64,000 nucleotides of DNA from Pseudomonadota bacterium (GCA_018241505.1 JAFEDS010000013.1:187417-251416), one strand, 5' to 3'; counted from the stretch's first letter, positions 27,765 through 36,839 are shown. Numbers and translations are program-made. The notes: a model not told the origin generated them from the sequence alone.

Positions 27765-28527
27765 GGGTGATCAGTGAATCCATCAAACTATGCGGTTGCC
27801 GTACGGTTGGGTGCGCGTGAGCAACCAGCATTGTGTTCGCAAAGGGTGTGCCTGCACTCATTGGCGTAGCTTCAACCTGAAATCCCAAGGAAGCGAGCAG
27901 GCGTTGCCATTCGGGGACGGAACGGCAGTAGACCCTCGGTGCACGCCGGTACTGCATGGCCATGACGGTCAGGTCGACGTATTTTCCGTACTTGAATCGG
28001 ATGCCGCCATCAGCGTCAGAAACGCGCAGCAGCAGTATTCCGCCCGAGGACATTGCCGCGCGCGCCCGGTCCAAAACATGCAACTGAGCTCGATGCTCGA
28101 GGTAGTGAATGACATCCAGGATGACCACCGCGTCCACGCTGCCAAAGTCGGCCTGCGAAATGTCACCGACCTCGAATTGCGCGCGGCTTCCGAGCGCAAT
28201 CTGGGCTCGCCAGACTTCCTGACGCCGCAATTCAATGCCTCTGTATGAAACAGGTCGCGGTGCTGCCGGCCACTCCCTGGGCCACAGGTGAGGCCGTTCG
28301 TCATGCCTGCTGCGGGCCGCCTCCAGCCACGCGGCGAGTAAACCCTGCCCACAGCCGAGATCCAGAATCCGCCTGGCGCCTGCCAACAGGCCTTCGCTCA
28401 AAATCTTCGTAAATGCGGGGTCGCCCCGCAACTTGCCGCGGGCTTTGAAATAACCGGTGAAATCCGTCTTCCAATAAGGTGCACTGGCGGCTCTGACCAG
28501 ATCCTCGGTAGTGGCGCGCGTCCTCAT
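27757..28527 (-). CDS. Class I SAM-dependent methyltransferase, pigment cluster
   Basis: 256 residues. Motif I is ILDLGCGQGLLAAWLEAARS (about 63-82), with an acidic motif II in FEVGDISQADFGSVDAVVILD and a post-I ALEHRAQLHVLDRARAAM segment. The N-terminus (YWKTDFTGYFKARGKLRGDP) matches methyltransferases encoded in aryl polyene clusters. It may methylate the aryl head hydroxyl or ring carbon of the pigment; the site is not determined by sequence. It overlaps both flanking genes (4 bp upstream, 8 bp downstream). Confidence 0.82.
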   Translation of the reverse strand: MRTRATTEDLVRAASAPYWKTDFTGYFKARGKLRGDPAFTKILSEGLLAGARRILDLGCGQGLLAAWLEAARSRHDERPHLWPREWPAAPRPVSYRGIELRRQEVWRAQIALGSRAQFEVGDISQADFGSVDAVVILDVIHYLEHRAQLHVLDRARAAMSSGGILLLRVSDADGGIRFKYGKYVDLTVMAMQYRRAPRVYCRSVPEWQRLLASLGFQVEATPMSAGTPFANTMLVAHAHPTVRQPHSLMDSLITHD

Positions 28528-29324
28528 GTCAGGGCCGAGCGTAATGTGACCGGCGTGAGTCTGGCGGCAGACACAGCCTGCAGCACCTGCGGGAGGACCT
28601 CGAGAATGACAGGAGACCCTGCGGGCGTGCGGGCAGCGTGGCCGTCATGAAGCAACAGGATGTCGCCGCTTCTCAGTCCCATGGTCAATCGTTTGAACAC
28701 AACCGCGGGGTCTGGATTGACAGTGTCGAATCCTCGCCGGGTCCAGCTTGCAAGCCGCAATCCGAGGCGCGCGAGAACCGGTTCCAGAAACGGGCTGCGA
28801 AGTCCCGCCGGTGCGCGAAAGAAGTGCGGTCGCTGACCCGTGACTGCCTCGATCGTGTCCTGTGCGCGTGTAATCTCGGCTTTGATGCCGGATGGGCCGA
28901 GGACTGAGAATCGATGCAGATGATGTTGGCTGTGATTCTCAATTGTGTGCCCGCGGCTGACAATGTCCCGCGCCAGCGCGGCATGCTGCTCGACCAGCTC
29001 GCCGATACAAAAAAAAGTGGCCTTGGCCGAATGTTGATCCAACAGGTCGAGGACCTGTGGCGTAACCACTGGATCCGGACCATCGTCAATGGTAATCGCC
29101 ACGGAACCGTGGATCGCGGCGTTGGCCGGCAGGTGGGTCCAGTTGGGTCCCAACAGCTTGCTGCGGGGCCAGAGTCCGGCGGCTGTCAGTACCAGATGGT
29201 CGGCGACAATAGCGCCCAGGGCCCACGGCCAAAGGTGCGGCCGTGCAATTACAACAGCCAATGCGGCCGCGTGCAGTGCGAACGACACTTGAATGGCCGC
29301 CGTTGGTTTCCAGCGGTCAGCCAT
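28524..29324 (-). CDS. Polysaccharide deacetylase-family protein with N-terminal membrane helices
   Basis: About 266 residues from ATG at 29324. Residues ~10-55 contain two hydrophobic segments. The NodB-type deacetylase domain follows: catalytic TIDDGPDPVVT, metal His pair in NHSQHHLH, then RAPAGLRSP and late LLLHDGHA. All metal ligands appear present. The family hydrolyses N- or O-acetyl groups on glycans or related compounds at the membrane. In this operon it may trim a glycan or acyl part of the pigment conjugate; that is inferred from position. Confidence 0.8.
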   Translation of the reverse strand: MADRWKPTAAIQVSFALHAAALAVVIARPHLWPWALGAIVADHLVLTAAGLWPRSKLLGPNWTHLPANAAIHGSVAITIDDGPDPVVTPQVLDLLDQHSAKATFFCIGELVEQHAALARDIVSRGHTIENHSQHHLHRFSVLGPSGIKAEITRAQDTIEAVTGQRPHFFRAPAGLRSPFLEPVLARLGLRLASWTRRGFDTVNPDPAVVFKRLTMGLRSGDILLLHDGHAARTPAGSPVILEVLPQVLQAVSAARLTPVTLRSALT

Positions 29325-29997
29325 TTGAAGCCGCCACCTGGGTGTCGTGTTGTACAAACTGCCGGTCGAGAAAAACCGTCCACAGTTCCGACCAGACAGG
29401 CCACTCGTGGCCTCCGGCGACTACCTGCACCGATTGCGGGTCGAGCGCGGCGGCCATCATCCGGTGACTGTTGGCGAAGCGGTCGTCGCGCCCATAGCCT
29501 AGATGAATGCTGACCGGATAGCTGGCACTGGTTTTGATGAAGCGCCACACGCGACGCTCGTCGTCGTCCGGCCCCAACTCTCCGGGCTGCCATGCCGCAA
29601 CTCCCGCAGCGCGCTCGATTTCCCCGGTAATCATGTGGTTGCCGAGGTAAGGTGCCAGCAGGCACAGCCCCTCGATTTCCGCAGGGTAACGTTCGGCGAA
29701 CGCAAGCCCAATAAACCCGCCCAGGGAAATGCCGCAGATCCAGATCGATTGGCAACCCAACGCGCGCGCCGGCAACACGAGCTCGTGGCGCAGGCGGCGC
29801 AGAATGCTTCGGTCAGTCAGGTGTTGGAGGTTGACATCGGCGAACTCCAGATCCAGCGGTAAGCCCCGTTTGCGGACGGCGCTCACAAAACCGGCGCGCA
29901 CGAAGTCCTCCGGCCCGCTGTAAGCGGCCGGCAGAAATAACACGCGGGTAGCGGCGACTACACCAGGCTGCGCGGAATCAACTACGGTGCGCATCAA
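29317..29997 (-). CDS. Alpha/beta hydrolase
   Basis: 226 residues. The nucleophile elbow is ICGISLGGFIGLAFAERYP (Ser in G-I-S-L-G), with the Asp in LGYGRDDRFA and the catalytic His in GGHEW, giving a complete triad. It overlaps the MMPL exporter gene by 4 bp and the deacetylase gene by 8 bp. Canonical aryl polyene clusters carry a thioesterase at a similar place; this hydrolase could take that role and release or transfer the finished chain. That role is inference. Confidence 0.8.
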   Translation of the reverse strand: MMRTVVDSAQPGVVAATRVLFLPAAYSGPEDFVRAGFVSAVRKRGLPLDLEFADVNLQHLTDRSILRRLRHELVLPARALGCQSIWICGISLGGFIGLAFAERYPAEIEGLCLLAPYLGNHMITGEIERAAGVAAWQPGELGPDDDERRVWRFIKTSASYPVSIHLGYGRDDRFANSHRMMAAALDPQSVQVVAGGHEWPVWSELWTVFLDRQFVQHDTQVAASNG

Positions 29998-32522
29998 GGC
30001 GGCCCGCCGCCTTGCGATCGACCCGGTGCCGGGGCGCTGGTTTGCCCGTCCCCGCGCCCATCCCTGACGCCGGCTTGTGCGGCACCAACGCCCGGCGGAC
30101 CACCAACGCCTCGCGTGCCCCCCGCCAACAACGCCGAAAACACCAGCGCCAAAAACGCCCCCGGTGCCACCGTTGTGCCGAGCGCCGACAACACCGGCAC
30201 CGACGAAAATCCCAGCACACCGAACCCCAATACCGTCGCGGCGTTGGCAATGACCAGCGAAGCCAGGGTCAACGGCGTCGAACCGGCGTGCGGGTCACTC
30301 GAGCCGCGGTCGAAGAACAGCGCATAATTCGAGCCCACGGCCACAATCAACAGCATGCCAATCAAATGGAGAATGGTGAGCTGTTCACCGAACAGTATCA
30401 GCCCCGCGGTGACCGTTAACACCGCCAGCGCCAGAGGCGCGACAACGCGCATCGTTCGCGTGGGCGAGCGCATGAAAATCGCGAGCAACACGACGATGCC
30501 CGCGAAGCCTGCCAGCGACAGCCGGACGACCTCGGACAAGTAGCTCGAATACAGCCTGTCGACCTCACCCTTCACGTCCAGAACCACGGCCTCCACGCCT
30601 GCCCCGAGAGCAAGCTTTGAGAGGGCAGAATGCACACGCCCAATATCAATCGCAACCGTTTGGGGTACGCGCAGCGGCAGTAGCGCGCTCCACTGCGTGC
30701 CGTCATTCAGGAGCAGGGCGTCCACTCCAGTCGCGATTGAGGTTCCCTCCAGGTCCTTCCGAGTGAGAAGAGGCTGGGTTCGGGCGACCTCGATATCCTG
30801 CAGAAAAGGGGCGAGCCGGTCGATCTGGACCGGCAGACCCTCCAAAGCCTTCGTCAGATTTGCGCGTAGCTCGGTCGACTGTGGAAGGCTCGCCTGGCGC
30901 GCACGCTGTGCTTCGAGACTGGGGAGGTAGCGGGCGGGACTCTCAAAGCCGGCAATCACCTTCTGCTCAACGAGCGTATCGAGTGCGGGGTCAACCTTTT
31001 CCGCCGCATGCAGGACGGCCTCTTGCGTGGGGCCGGCGATGACAACGAGATAACTGACATCGGGGGCGCCAATGTCCGACCGTAACATGGAATCCAGCGC
31101 CTGGTCGGCTGCCGAGACCGGACTCAAAGCCGCCAGCTCGTGATTCCAGATGGGCCCGCGATGAGTGAACAAGACAACCGCCGCGAGGATTGGCACAACG
31201 ACCAGAAGGGCGCGCGGTGTCCTGACACGCTGCAACCCGGCTGCGACTGCGGTACCCAGTGGAGTGACGTCACCAATGTTCAACTTGGGCGGCATCAGGT
31301 TGGGCAGGACGTACCGGGTGACGAGCGCCGCGGCGACCAGGCCGCTGATGGAAAACAGGCCGAGTTGGGCCAGCCCTGGAAAGCCGGACGGCAGCAATGA
31401 CATGAAGCCCACAATGGAAGTCAACACGCCCAGGCGGATGGTAGGCCAGAGGGCCGAATTGCGCTGTTGTGATTGGATGAACAGGTAGATGGAATAGTCG
31501 ACGGATTCACCGATCAGCGTGACTCCGAATCCAAGTGTAATTCCATGCACTGAACCGAATCCCAGTGCCACCGCACTGACGCCGGCGAGGGCGCCCGATG
31601 CCACGGGGATGAGCCCTAGCACGAGGGCCCGAAAGGAGCGGTAAACCCACAGCAACATCAGCGTGATGAGCAGGGTGCTCAACACAGAAAGCCGGGCAAC
31701 TTGATGTTTGATTGTGGCGCGCGCCGCAACGGAAAAAACACCCGGACCACTCATCTCCAGCGTGGCCCCGCCGCCCCCCGCCGCGCCACCGCCGGCCGCC
31801 AGCGCCCCACCGGCGCCCGCCGCCGCACCGCCGCCGGCCGCCACCGCGCCATCGCCGCCACGCTCGCGCACAGCACCGTCAAACGCCGCGCGCACAGCCG
31901 CAACAGCCGCCTCTTGCCCATCCGTATCGGACCCCGCCGCGCGTGTCTGCGCCACGAGCAACGCCCGCTTCCCATCGCGCGACGCCCAAACTCCGTCTAC
32001 CGATGGAGGTTGCCGCTCACTTCCGAGCTGATCGACGATCTGGAGCATCTCCCCCGTCGGATCGCGTGGAAGCAACGACTTAGCGAGCAATCCCATCGGG
32101 GATGCCAGCAAATCCAACGTCTCCTGGATCGCATCCCGCAGGCCGGAAGCGGTAAACCGCTCAGGTGTCACCGTTTCACTCAACAGGTATCGGTGGTTGA
32201 ACAACACCTCCCGATCCCGCTCCACGCCGATGGGTTCGCCGTTTGAGACCGCCACGAACTGCGAATCAGCGCGCAGACGCTTCGCCATGGCGGCTGAAAT
32301 CCGCGCGCGCTCATCTGAGTCAGAGCCTTCCACGCCAATCAAGATCAGCCGCGATGCAATGCCCTCGCGGAGCTGGTCTACCAGGAGTCGTTGGGTGGCG
32401 GTCGGACTTCGCGGCAGGAATGCCGAAAGGTCCGCTGTGTACTGAGCGCGGGCGACCACAACAATGGCGGCGAGGACGAGGACTGCCCAGACAGCCGTCG
32501 CCACGCGCCCCCCGCGTGTCAT
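29994..32522 (-). CDS. MMPL/RND-family exporter (ApeM-like)
   Basis: 842 residues. One N-terminal helix, a large extracytoplasmic loop, five helices, a second helix-plus-loop and a final helix cluster give the standard duplicated RND layout. FGVTLIGESVDYSIYLFIQSQ and LIGMLLIVAVGSNYALFFDRG carry the membrane Asp/Tyr and Asp positions of the proton relay in the MMPL group. It should export the lipid-like polyene from the inner membrane. The first loop contains a Gly/Ala-only stretch (about residues 220-255), and the C-terminal ~40 residues are also Gly/Pro-rich and likely disordered. Confidence 0.88.
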   Translation of the reverse strand: MTRGGRVATAVWAVLVLAAIVVVARAQYTADLSAFLPRSPTATQRLLVDQLREGIASRLILIGVEGSDSDERARISAAMAKRLRADSQFVAVSNGEPIGVERDREVLFNHRYLLSETVTPERFTASGLRDAIQETLDLLASPMGLLAKSLLPRDPTGEMLQIVDQLGSERQPPSVDGVWASRDGKRALLVAQTRAAGSDTDGQEAAVAAVRAAFDGAVRERGGDGAVAAGGGAAAGAGGALAAGGGAAGGGGATLEMSGPGVFSVAARATIKHQVARLSVLSTLLITLMLLWVYRSFRALVLGLIPVASGALAGVSAVALGFGSVHGITLGFGVTLIGESVDYSIYLFIQSQQRNSALWPTIRLGVLTSIVGFMSLLPSGFPGLAQLGLFSISGLVAAALVTRYVLPNLMPPKLNIGDVTPLGTAVAAGLQRVRTPRALLVVVPILAAVVLFTHRGPIWNHELAALSPVSAADQALDSMLRSDIGAPDVSYLVVIAGPTQEAVLHAAEKVDPALDTLVEQKVIAGFESPARYLPSLEAQRARQASLPQSTELRANLTKALEGLPVQIDRLAPFLQDIEVARTQPLLTRKDLEGTSIATGVDALLLNDGTQWSALLPLRVPQTVAIDIGRVHSALSKLALGAGVEAVVLDVKGEVDRLYSSYLSEVVRLSLAGFAGIVVLLAIFMRSPTRTMRVVAPLALAVLTVTAGLILFGEQLTILHLIGMLLIVAVGSNYALFFDRGSSDPHAGSTPLTLASLVIANAATVLGFGVLGFSSVPVLSALGTTVAPGAFLALVFSALLAGGTRGVGGPPGVGAAQAGVRDGRGDGQTSAPAPGRSQGGGPP
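31757..31862 (-). repeat. GC-rich low-complexity Gly/Ala tract inside MMPL exporter gene
   Basis: About 105 bp made almost only of GCC/GGC/GCG-type codons encode alternating Gly and Ala runs in the first periplasmic loop of the exporter. The tract is in frame and has no stop. It looks like a replication-slippage expansion rather than a conserved domain segment. Confidence 0.7.
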
Positions 32523-33091
32523 TCTGCGCCGTCGGCGTTAGCTGCCGCGCTGATTGTCATCAGCGAGCGATCGCCGTCCGCTTCGCGTATCTCGACCGTG
32601 TGAATGAAGTCCTTCTCGCCCTCGATGTGGATCCCTTTGACCGTCCTGGCCAGCTTGGCATCCAGGGGCGTGAGATCCAGGGTCCAGCGCTCGAACTGAC
32701 CCGCGAAATCCACTTTGAAAACCCGCTCCAGTGCGGCGCGATCGCCGGCCAGCGTGGCGCGGATGCTTTCAATGAACGGCAGTACCTGTGGATACTGCTT
32801 CAGGTCCAACACATAGTGACGTTTGCCCCGTTGGGCCGAGACGACGCCCCCTTCCAACACCAGGTCTTCGGGCTTGGGTTTGAGCGTCTTCTTTTCCAGG
32901 CGGTCGGGCGCGACGTACAGCAGCTCGCCCGAGGATTCGACCGGCTGGTCGAGCAGGCCGATGAACTTCTTTTCCGTGAAGCTCACGTGCCCCTGTTTGC
33001 GTTGGGCGAGGGCGGTCATGACGCGATCGAGGTCCGAGATATCGGCCGCGCCCATCAACAACAACACAGCCACGGCCAGGAGCCTACGCAT
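32519..33091 (-). CDS. LolA-like outer-membrane lipoprotein carrier homologue, pigment cluster
   Basis: About 190 residues from ATG at 33091; an ORF extension to 33268 is out-of-place and overlaps the acyltransferase gene. A signal peptide (MRRLLAVAVLLLMGAADIS) is followed by a LolA-type half-barrel: VSFTEKKFIGLLDQPVESSG, LLYVAPDRLEKKTLKP, and later DFAGQFERWTLDLTPL. Such LolA-like periplasmic proteins accompany MMPL exporters in aryl polyene clusters and probably ferry the hydrophobic pigment to the outer membrane. Overlaps: ATGA with the exporter and 8 bp with the acyltransferase gene. Confidence 0.82.
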   Translation of the reverse strand: MRRLLAVAVLLLMGAADISDLDRVMTALAQRKQGHVSFTEKKFIGLLDQPVESSGELLYVAPDRLEKKTLKPKPEDLVLEGGVVSAQRGKRHYVLDLKQYPQVLPFIESIRATLAGDRAALERVFKVDFAGQFERWTLDLTPLDAKLARTVKGIHIEGEKDFIHTVEIREADGDRSLMTISAAANADGAE

Positions 33092-34019
33092 CGCCGCCCC
33101 GCCAGAAATCAAAAAAATTGAACCAGTTGTAGGGATCCCGGCGGACATGCTTCTCCAGCAGCAGCGCGTAGCGCCCGATCGCCGCCTGGACGGCAGCCTC
33201 GCGCTGCCGCGGCGCCACGGTGGAAAAATCGGCGAGCGACTCAAAAGCCACGTGGTAGCGATTCCCACCCCGGTACAGGCCGATCATGAAAATGACCGGT
33301 CGCCGCATGATGGCCGCGGCCCGCATGGCGCCGATCGGGAAGCGCGCCGGCTGCCCCAGAAAGTCGACCCGCAGGCTGGCTTCATTCCCCAGGGTGCGGT
33401 CTCCCAGAACGCCGACAAAGGTGCCGCGATCCAGGCACTCCTGAATTTTCAGCATGGCGTCAATGTGACCGAGCGCAATCACATCCAGGGCTGCGGTGGG
33501 ATTGATGGCCGCGAGCATGGCGTTCAACTGCCGTGCATTGTCCTCATACATGGCCATCGCGACGCGCAGGCCGGGCTGTTGGCGCCCGATGGCGCGAATC
33601 ATTTCGAAGCTGCCGACGTGTGCCCCCATGAGAAACGCCCCTTGGCCCTTTACCAACGCCTCCTGGACCACCGACTCGCCCTCGAGAGTGATGTCAAACA
33701 GGTCGAACCGCTCTTTCAACAAGTACACCCGATCGTGGATCGTGGTGGCGAAGCTCAACACATGTCGATAGCGATCCGCCGCGGTGGGCTCGCGCCCCAG
33801 GACTTTCCGCAGGTAGGCCCGCGCATGGCGGCGGGCAGTCGGCGCAAAGGTAAAGAAATAAGCGGCAATCAACTGCAAAAATATCCGTCCCCCCGTGCGC
33901 CCCAGCCGCAACGACAGGAAAGTCATTATCCGCAGCAATGTCATGCTGCCGCGTTCGCGATGAGTTACCCACTCAGCCGCACGCCGCGGCGGCGTCACAT
34001 CGTCAGCCTTGCTCGCCAC
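33084..34019 (-). CDS. LpxL/HtrB-like lysophospholipid acyltransferase
   Basis: 311 residues. The core AFLMGAHVGSFEMIRAIGR contains the HX4E motif of the LpxL/LpxM acyltransferase family, followed by GVLGDRTLG and FPIGAMRAAAIMRRPV. A hydrophobic stretch near residues 45-60 would tie it to the inner membrane. In aryl polyene clusters this enzyme is thought to transfer the polyenoyl chain from ACP to a glycerolipid or sugar-lipid acceptor. The start overlaps the FabZ-like dehydratase gene by 17 bp. The acceptor is unknown here. Confidence 0.84.
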   Translation of the reverse strand: MASKADDVTPPRRAAEWVTHRERGSMTLLRIMTFLSLRLGRTGGRIFLQLIAAYFFTFAPTARRHARAYLRKVLGREPTAADRYRHVLSFATTIHDRVYLLKERFDLFDITLEGESVVQEALVKGQGAFLMGAHVGSFEMIRAIGRQQPGLRVAMAMYEDNARQLNAMLAAINPTAALDVIALGHIDAMLKIQECLDRGTFVGVLGDRTLGNEASLRVDFLGQPARFPIGAMRAAAIMRRPVIFMIGLYRGGNRYHVAFESLADFSTVAPRQREAAVQAAIGRYALLLEKHVRRDPYNWFNFFDFWRGGDA

Positions 34020-34332
34020 GTCCGTTTTCCGAAGCTGTGGAAGAAGGAACGATCAAACCGTTGGCCACGGCGCGGTCGGCCGCCCGGATGGCGAACCGGA
34101 TCGAGCCGTTGGGCAAGGTCTCGTGGTGCAGCGTCAGGGACTCGCCAGGCCGCACCGCGCTTTGAAACTTCGCACTGCTGACTTCCCAGTAGCCCGTAGG
34201 CGCCTTGCCGGCCTTTTCCAGTGCATCCAGGGTTGCATCCAACAGGACGACCCCCGGCAGCAGCGGCGTTCCCGGAAAATGTCCCTGGTAGGCAGGGTGG
34301 TCCGCCGCGATGGGCAGGGCAGTGATAATCAT
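34003..34332 (-). CDS. FabZ-like 3-hydroxyacyl-ACP dehydratase (ApeI-like)
   Basis: 109 residues, hotdog fold. The central motif HPAYQGHFPGTPLLPGVVLLD carries the active-site His of the FabA/FabZ family; the usual acidic partner appears as Asp in LLDATLDAL, as in the polyene-cluster form. The C-terminal tail is short and polar. With the other dehydratase at the end of the operon it gives two hotdog proteins, as in characterised aryl polyene systems. Overlaps the ligase gene by ATGA. Confidence 0.85.
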   Translation of the reverse strand: MIITALPIAADHPAYQGHFPGTPLLPGVVLLDATLDALEKAGKAPTGYWEVSSAKFQSAVRPGESLTLHHETLPNGSIRFAIRAADRAVANGLIVPSSTASENGRGEQG

Positions 34333-35678
34333 GTGCGCTTCATCGCAGCCGCCGCCAGAGCCCGCAAGGAATCGTGTGGCAGTTTGCCGGTATCGTTGCG
34401 CGGCAGGCAGTCTACAAACAACAGCGGCCGCGGCATGAACACCGGATCGATCCGCTGCCGCAAGGCCTCGCTCAAATCCGCCGGGCTCAAACCCGGTGCC
34501 ACGACAACGGCGGCGACACGAGTCACCCCGCTCGGAGAGGCCTCTTCAGGCTCCCGCACAAAAAACGCCCCGTCCACAACGCCCGGGATGGCATTCAACT
34601 GGTGATTCAGATAGGCCAGTGAGCTGCGTTTGCCGGCAATGTTGACCAGGTCCGACTGGCGCCCATGCAGCAGAAACCGGTCCGCCGCCGTGATCTCCAG
34701 TACATCGCACATCGGTGTGCGCTGTTCCACGTGACCGCCTTCGGCAAACGCCGACTCGCCTTGCGCGAACAGCCGCACGCCGTCAAAGAGCTGCCATTCG
34801 ACCGTCTGGGCCGTGCGCCGCGTCGCAATCTGCCCGGTCTCCGTGGAGCCGTAGATTTCCAACAGCCTGGTTGCGTAGTGCTCCTCCACCTCGCGTGCCA
34901 GGTTCTGTGATAGCGGGGCTGTAGCGGACAGCACGAGATTCAGCTCCGGCAGCTCAACATCGCTTCCCAACAGTGTGCGCAAATGAACCGGTGTTGAAAC
35001 CAGCATGCGGGGGGCGGGGACCGACGCGAGCTCGCTGCTGATGTCGGCCGGATAGAAGGGCCGCCCGGCACTGAAGGCAGTGCCGCTCTGCAGCGCCAGC
35101 AATACCGTCGACTCGAAGCCGTACATGTGCTGCGGTGGAACCGTGCCGACGAGCGTATGCGCGCGACCGTCCAACAAACCGAGCCGCTGCGCTTCGAAGC
35201 GCACGCAATTGACCAGGCGCCCCCACGTCTTCTGATACGGCAACGGGGTTCCGGTTGAGCCTGAAGTAAACACATAGGCCGCGAGGCGATCGTGCTCGAT
35301 CTCAATGGGCGGCCAGTGCAGGGACCCGTCGCCGGTGGGAGTGAGGTCTGGAAAGCGCACTCGCGGCAGATCGATCTGACACCGTGCGTCGTCGGTCAGG
35401 CAAAACACATCCGGTGCGAACTGCATGAGCTGACGGATGACCTCCGGTGTATGGGTGGAGGGCAGCAGGCTCACCTTGTTGGCCACCAGGCTGGCGGCAA
35501 ACGCAACGGTGAAGCGATAGCGGTCGACGCAGGCATTGAGCACGTGGCGGCGCTCGGGCAGGGCCGCGGCTACGCGCATAACATCGGCGAGAAAGTTCCC
35601 GGCGCGAAGCGGAACGCCCGCGCGGTAGGCGACCACCGCATCGGCGCAGCTATGCGTAATCAGCGGAAAAGTGGCCAG
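34329..35678 (-). CDS. Adenylate-forming aryl-ACP ligase (ApeH / XanA2-like)
   Basis: About 450 residues. P-loop VFTSGSTGTPLPYQKTWG, A5 LEIYGSTETGQIATR, and C-terminal catalytic Lys in NDTGKLPH identify an ANL enzyme; FLADVMRVAAALPERRHVLN and CVDRYRFTVAFAASLVANKV match polyene-cluster ligases. It should activate a hydroxybenzoate and load it on the adjacent ACP. The start is uncertain: conserved sequence begins right after the ACP stop (FPLITH), but no ATG/GTG is there; CTG at 35678 is used here, GTG at 35636 is possible. The open frame continues upstream to 35780. Confidence 0.85.
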   Translation of the reverse strand: MATFPLITHSCADAVVAYRAGVPLRAGNFLADVMRVAAALPERRHVLNACVDRYRFTVAFAASLVANKVSLLPSTHTPEVIRQLMQFAPDVFCLTDDARCQIDLPRVRFPDLTPTGDGSLHWPPIEIEHDRLAAYVFTSGSTGTPLPYQKTWGRLVNCVRFEAQRLGLLDGRAHTLVGTVPPQHMYGFESTVLLALQSGTAFSAGRPFYPADISSELASVPAPRMLVSTPVHLRTLLGSDVELPELNLVLSATAPLSQNLAREVEEHYATRLLEIYGSTETGQIATRRTAQTVEWQLFDGVRLFAQGESAFAEGGHVEQRTPMCDVLEITAADRFLLHGRQSDLVNIAGKRSSLAYLNHQLNAIPGVVDGAFFVREPEEASPSGVTRVAAVVVAPGLSPADLSEALRQRIDPVFMPRPLLFVDCLPRNDTGKLPHDSLRALAAAAMKRT

Positions 35679-35682
35679 GACG

Positions 35683-35988
35683 CTACTTCGTCCTGTGTGC
35701 CGCGATATAGTCCGCCAGGTACGCCAGTGAGCGGAAAATTTGCTCGTTCTCTTCGCTGTCGGCACGAAGCTGGATGCCATATTGCTTGGAGACGACCAGT
35801 GCGATCTCGAGGATGTCTATCGAGTCCAGGCCGAGGCCGTCACCGTAGAGCGGTGCCTGTACATCAATGTCAGCAGCGGCCACGTCGAGATTCAGGGCGG
35901 CGACAATGAGGCCGGCAACTTCCCGCTGCAGAGCTGCGTTGTCAGCCGGCGGCGCCGGTTGTCGGAGAGGCGACGCTTTATCGGACAT
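35683..35988 (-). CDS. Acyl carrier protein (XanC / ApeE-F-like)
   Basis: 101 residues. The phosphopantetheine attachment motif GDGLGLDSIDILEIALVV is present (Ser in LDSID), with the usual helix II following and an acidic LRADSEENEQIFRSLAYLADY near the end. A ~20-residue Pro/Ala-rich extension precedes the core. It would carry the starter and growing polyene. Most characterised aryl polyene clusters have two ACP genes; only this one is visible here. Stop lies 5 bp before the ligase coding sequence. Confidence 0.92.
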   Translation of the reverse strand: MSDKASPLRQPAPPADNAALQREVAGLIVAALNLDVAAADIDVQAPLYGDGLGLDSIDILEIALVVSKQYGIQLRADSEENEQIFRSLAYLADYIAAHRTK

Positions 35989-36056
35989 ATACCTTGTAAT
36001 TCAGAACAGCCGCAGCCGTCATGATAGCTGGGTTTAGCGGGAGCGCAAACCGGCCG

Positions 36057-36833
36057 CTAGTTGCGCCACCGCCGGGCCAGCAGCAGAGGTAAACGCAGGA
36101 TGAATCCGGCAAAAAGCCGCGCATGCATTGACGTGAGAAGCACATTGTCGCGCAGGTAGTTGAAGTGCGAGACCCCGCCTTCTTCGGGGCGGAAATACTG
36201 CACTTTGGCGGGCAAATTGATGGCTTCGACGCCGCTCCAGCTCAAGCGGACCACGATTTCGACGTCGAAATCAAATCTGCGCATCCAATGGTGGCTGCGC
36301 ATGATGCGCACGAGCGGAGCCGTGGGGTAGACGCGGAACCCGAACAGCGAATCCTGGATGCCGGCGCCCGCCGTTTCCACGTTGGCCCAGAAGTTCGAAA
36401 TGCGCCGCCCCTTCACCCGGACACTGGGTGCGCTGGCGTCAAATACGGGTACACCGAGCACCATCGCAGCCGCGTTGCTCGCGGACGCGGCCATGAAGTC
36501 GCGGATGCGCTCTGGAGGGTGTTGCCCGTCAGAATCCATGGTCAGCACGTGGGTATAGCCGGCCTTCAGGGCCTCAATCGCGCCCTCCAGCACGGCCGTG
36601 CCTTTTCCGCCGTTTTTGGTCCGAACCAATACGCGCAGGCCCGGGTCCGCCGCTGCCATGGCCTGCAGAGCTTCGGCGGTACCGTCATTGCTGCCATCCA
36701 CCACAACCCAGACAGGATCCCACTGCGCGCGCGCGCCCTGGACGGTTTCGAAGACCTTGCGGCCCGGGTTGTAGCTGGGAATGAGGACTAAGTGGGTCGC
36801 CGACCGGTCGGAGGGCACAACAGGCGTGCTCAT
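36057..36833 (-). CDS. Family 2 glycosyltransferase, pigment cluster
   Basis: 258 residues of GT-A fold. HLVLIPSYNPGRKV starts the nucleotide-sugar domain, WVVVDGSNDGTAEAL binds the donor, and VLTMDSDGQHPPERIRDFM carries the metal DxD-like motif (DSDGQH). A late hydrophobic stretch ends the protein. Comparable GT2 enzymes occur in aryl polyene/xanthomonadin clusters and may attach a sugar to the pigment or to its lipid anchor. The next gene downstream is the ACP, 68 bp away. Confidence 0.85.
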   Translation of the reverse strand: MSTPVVPSDRSATHLVLIPSYNPGRKVFETVQGARAQWDPVWVVVDGSNDGTAEALQAMAAADPGLRVLVRTKNGGKGTAVLEGAIEALKAGYTHVLTMDSDGQHPPERIRDFMAASASNAAAMVLGVPVFDASAPSVRVKGRRISNFWANVETAGAGIQDSLFGFRVYPTAPLVRIMRSHHWMRRFDFDVEIVVRLSWSGVEAINLPAKVQYFRPEEGGVSHFNYLRDNVLLTSMHARLFAGFILRLPLLLARRWRN

Positions 36834-36839
36834 CGGCGG

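Noticed and set aside
33092-33268. N-terminal extension of the LolA-like protein
   Set aside because: Arg/Ser-rich with no signal sequence; the true signal peptide starts at ATG 33091 and the extension overlaps the acyltransferase gene.
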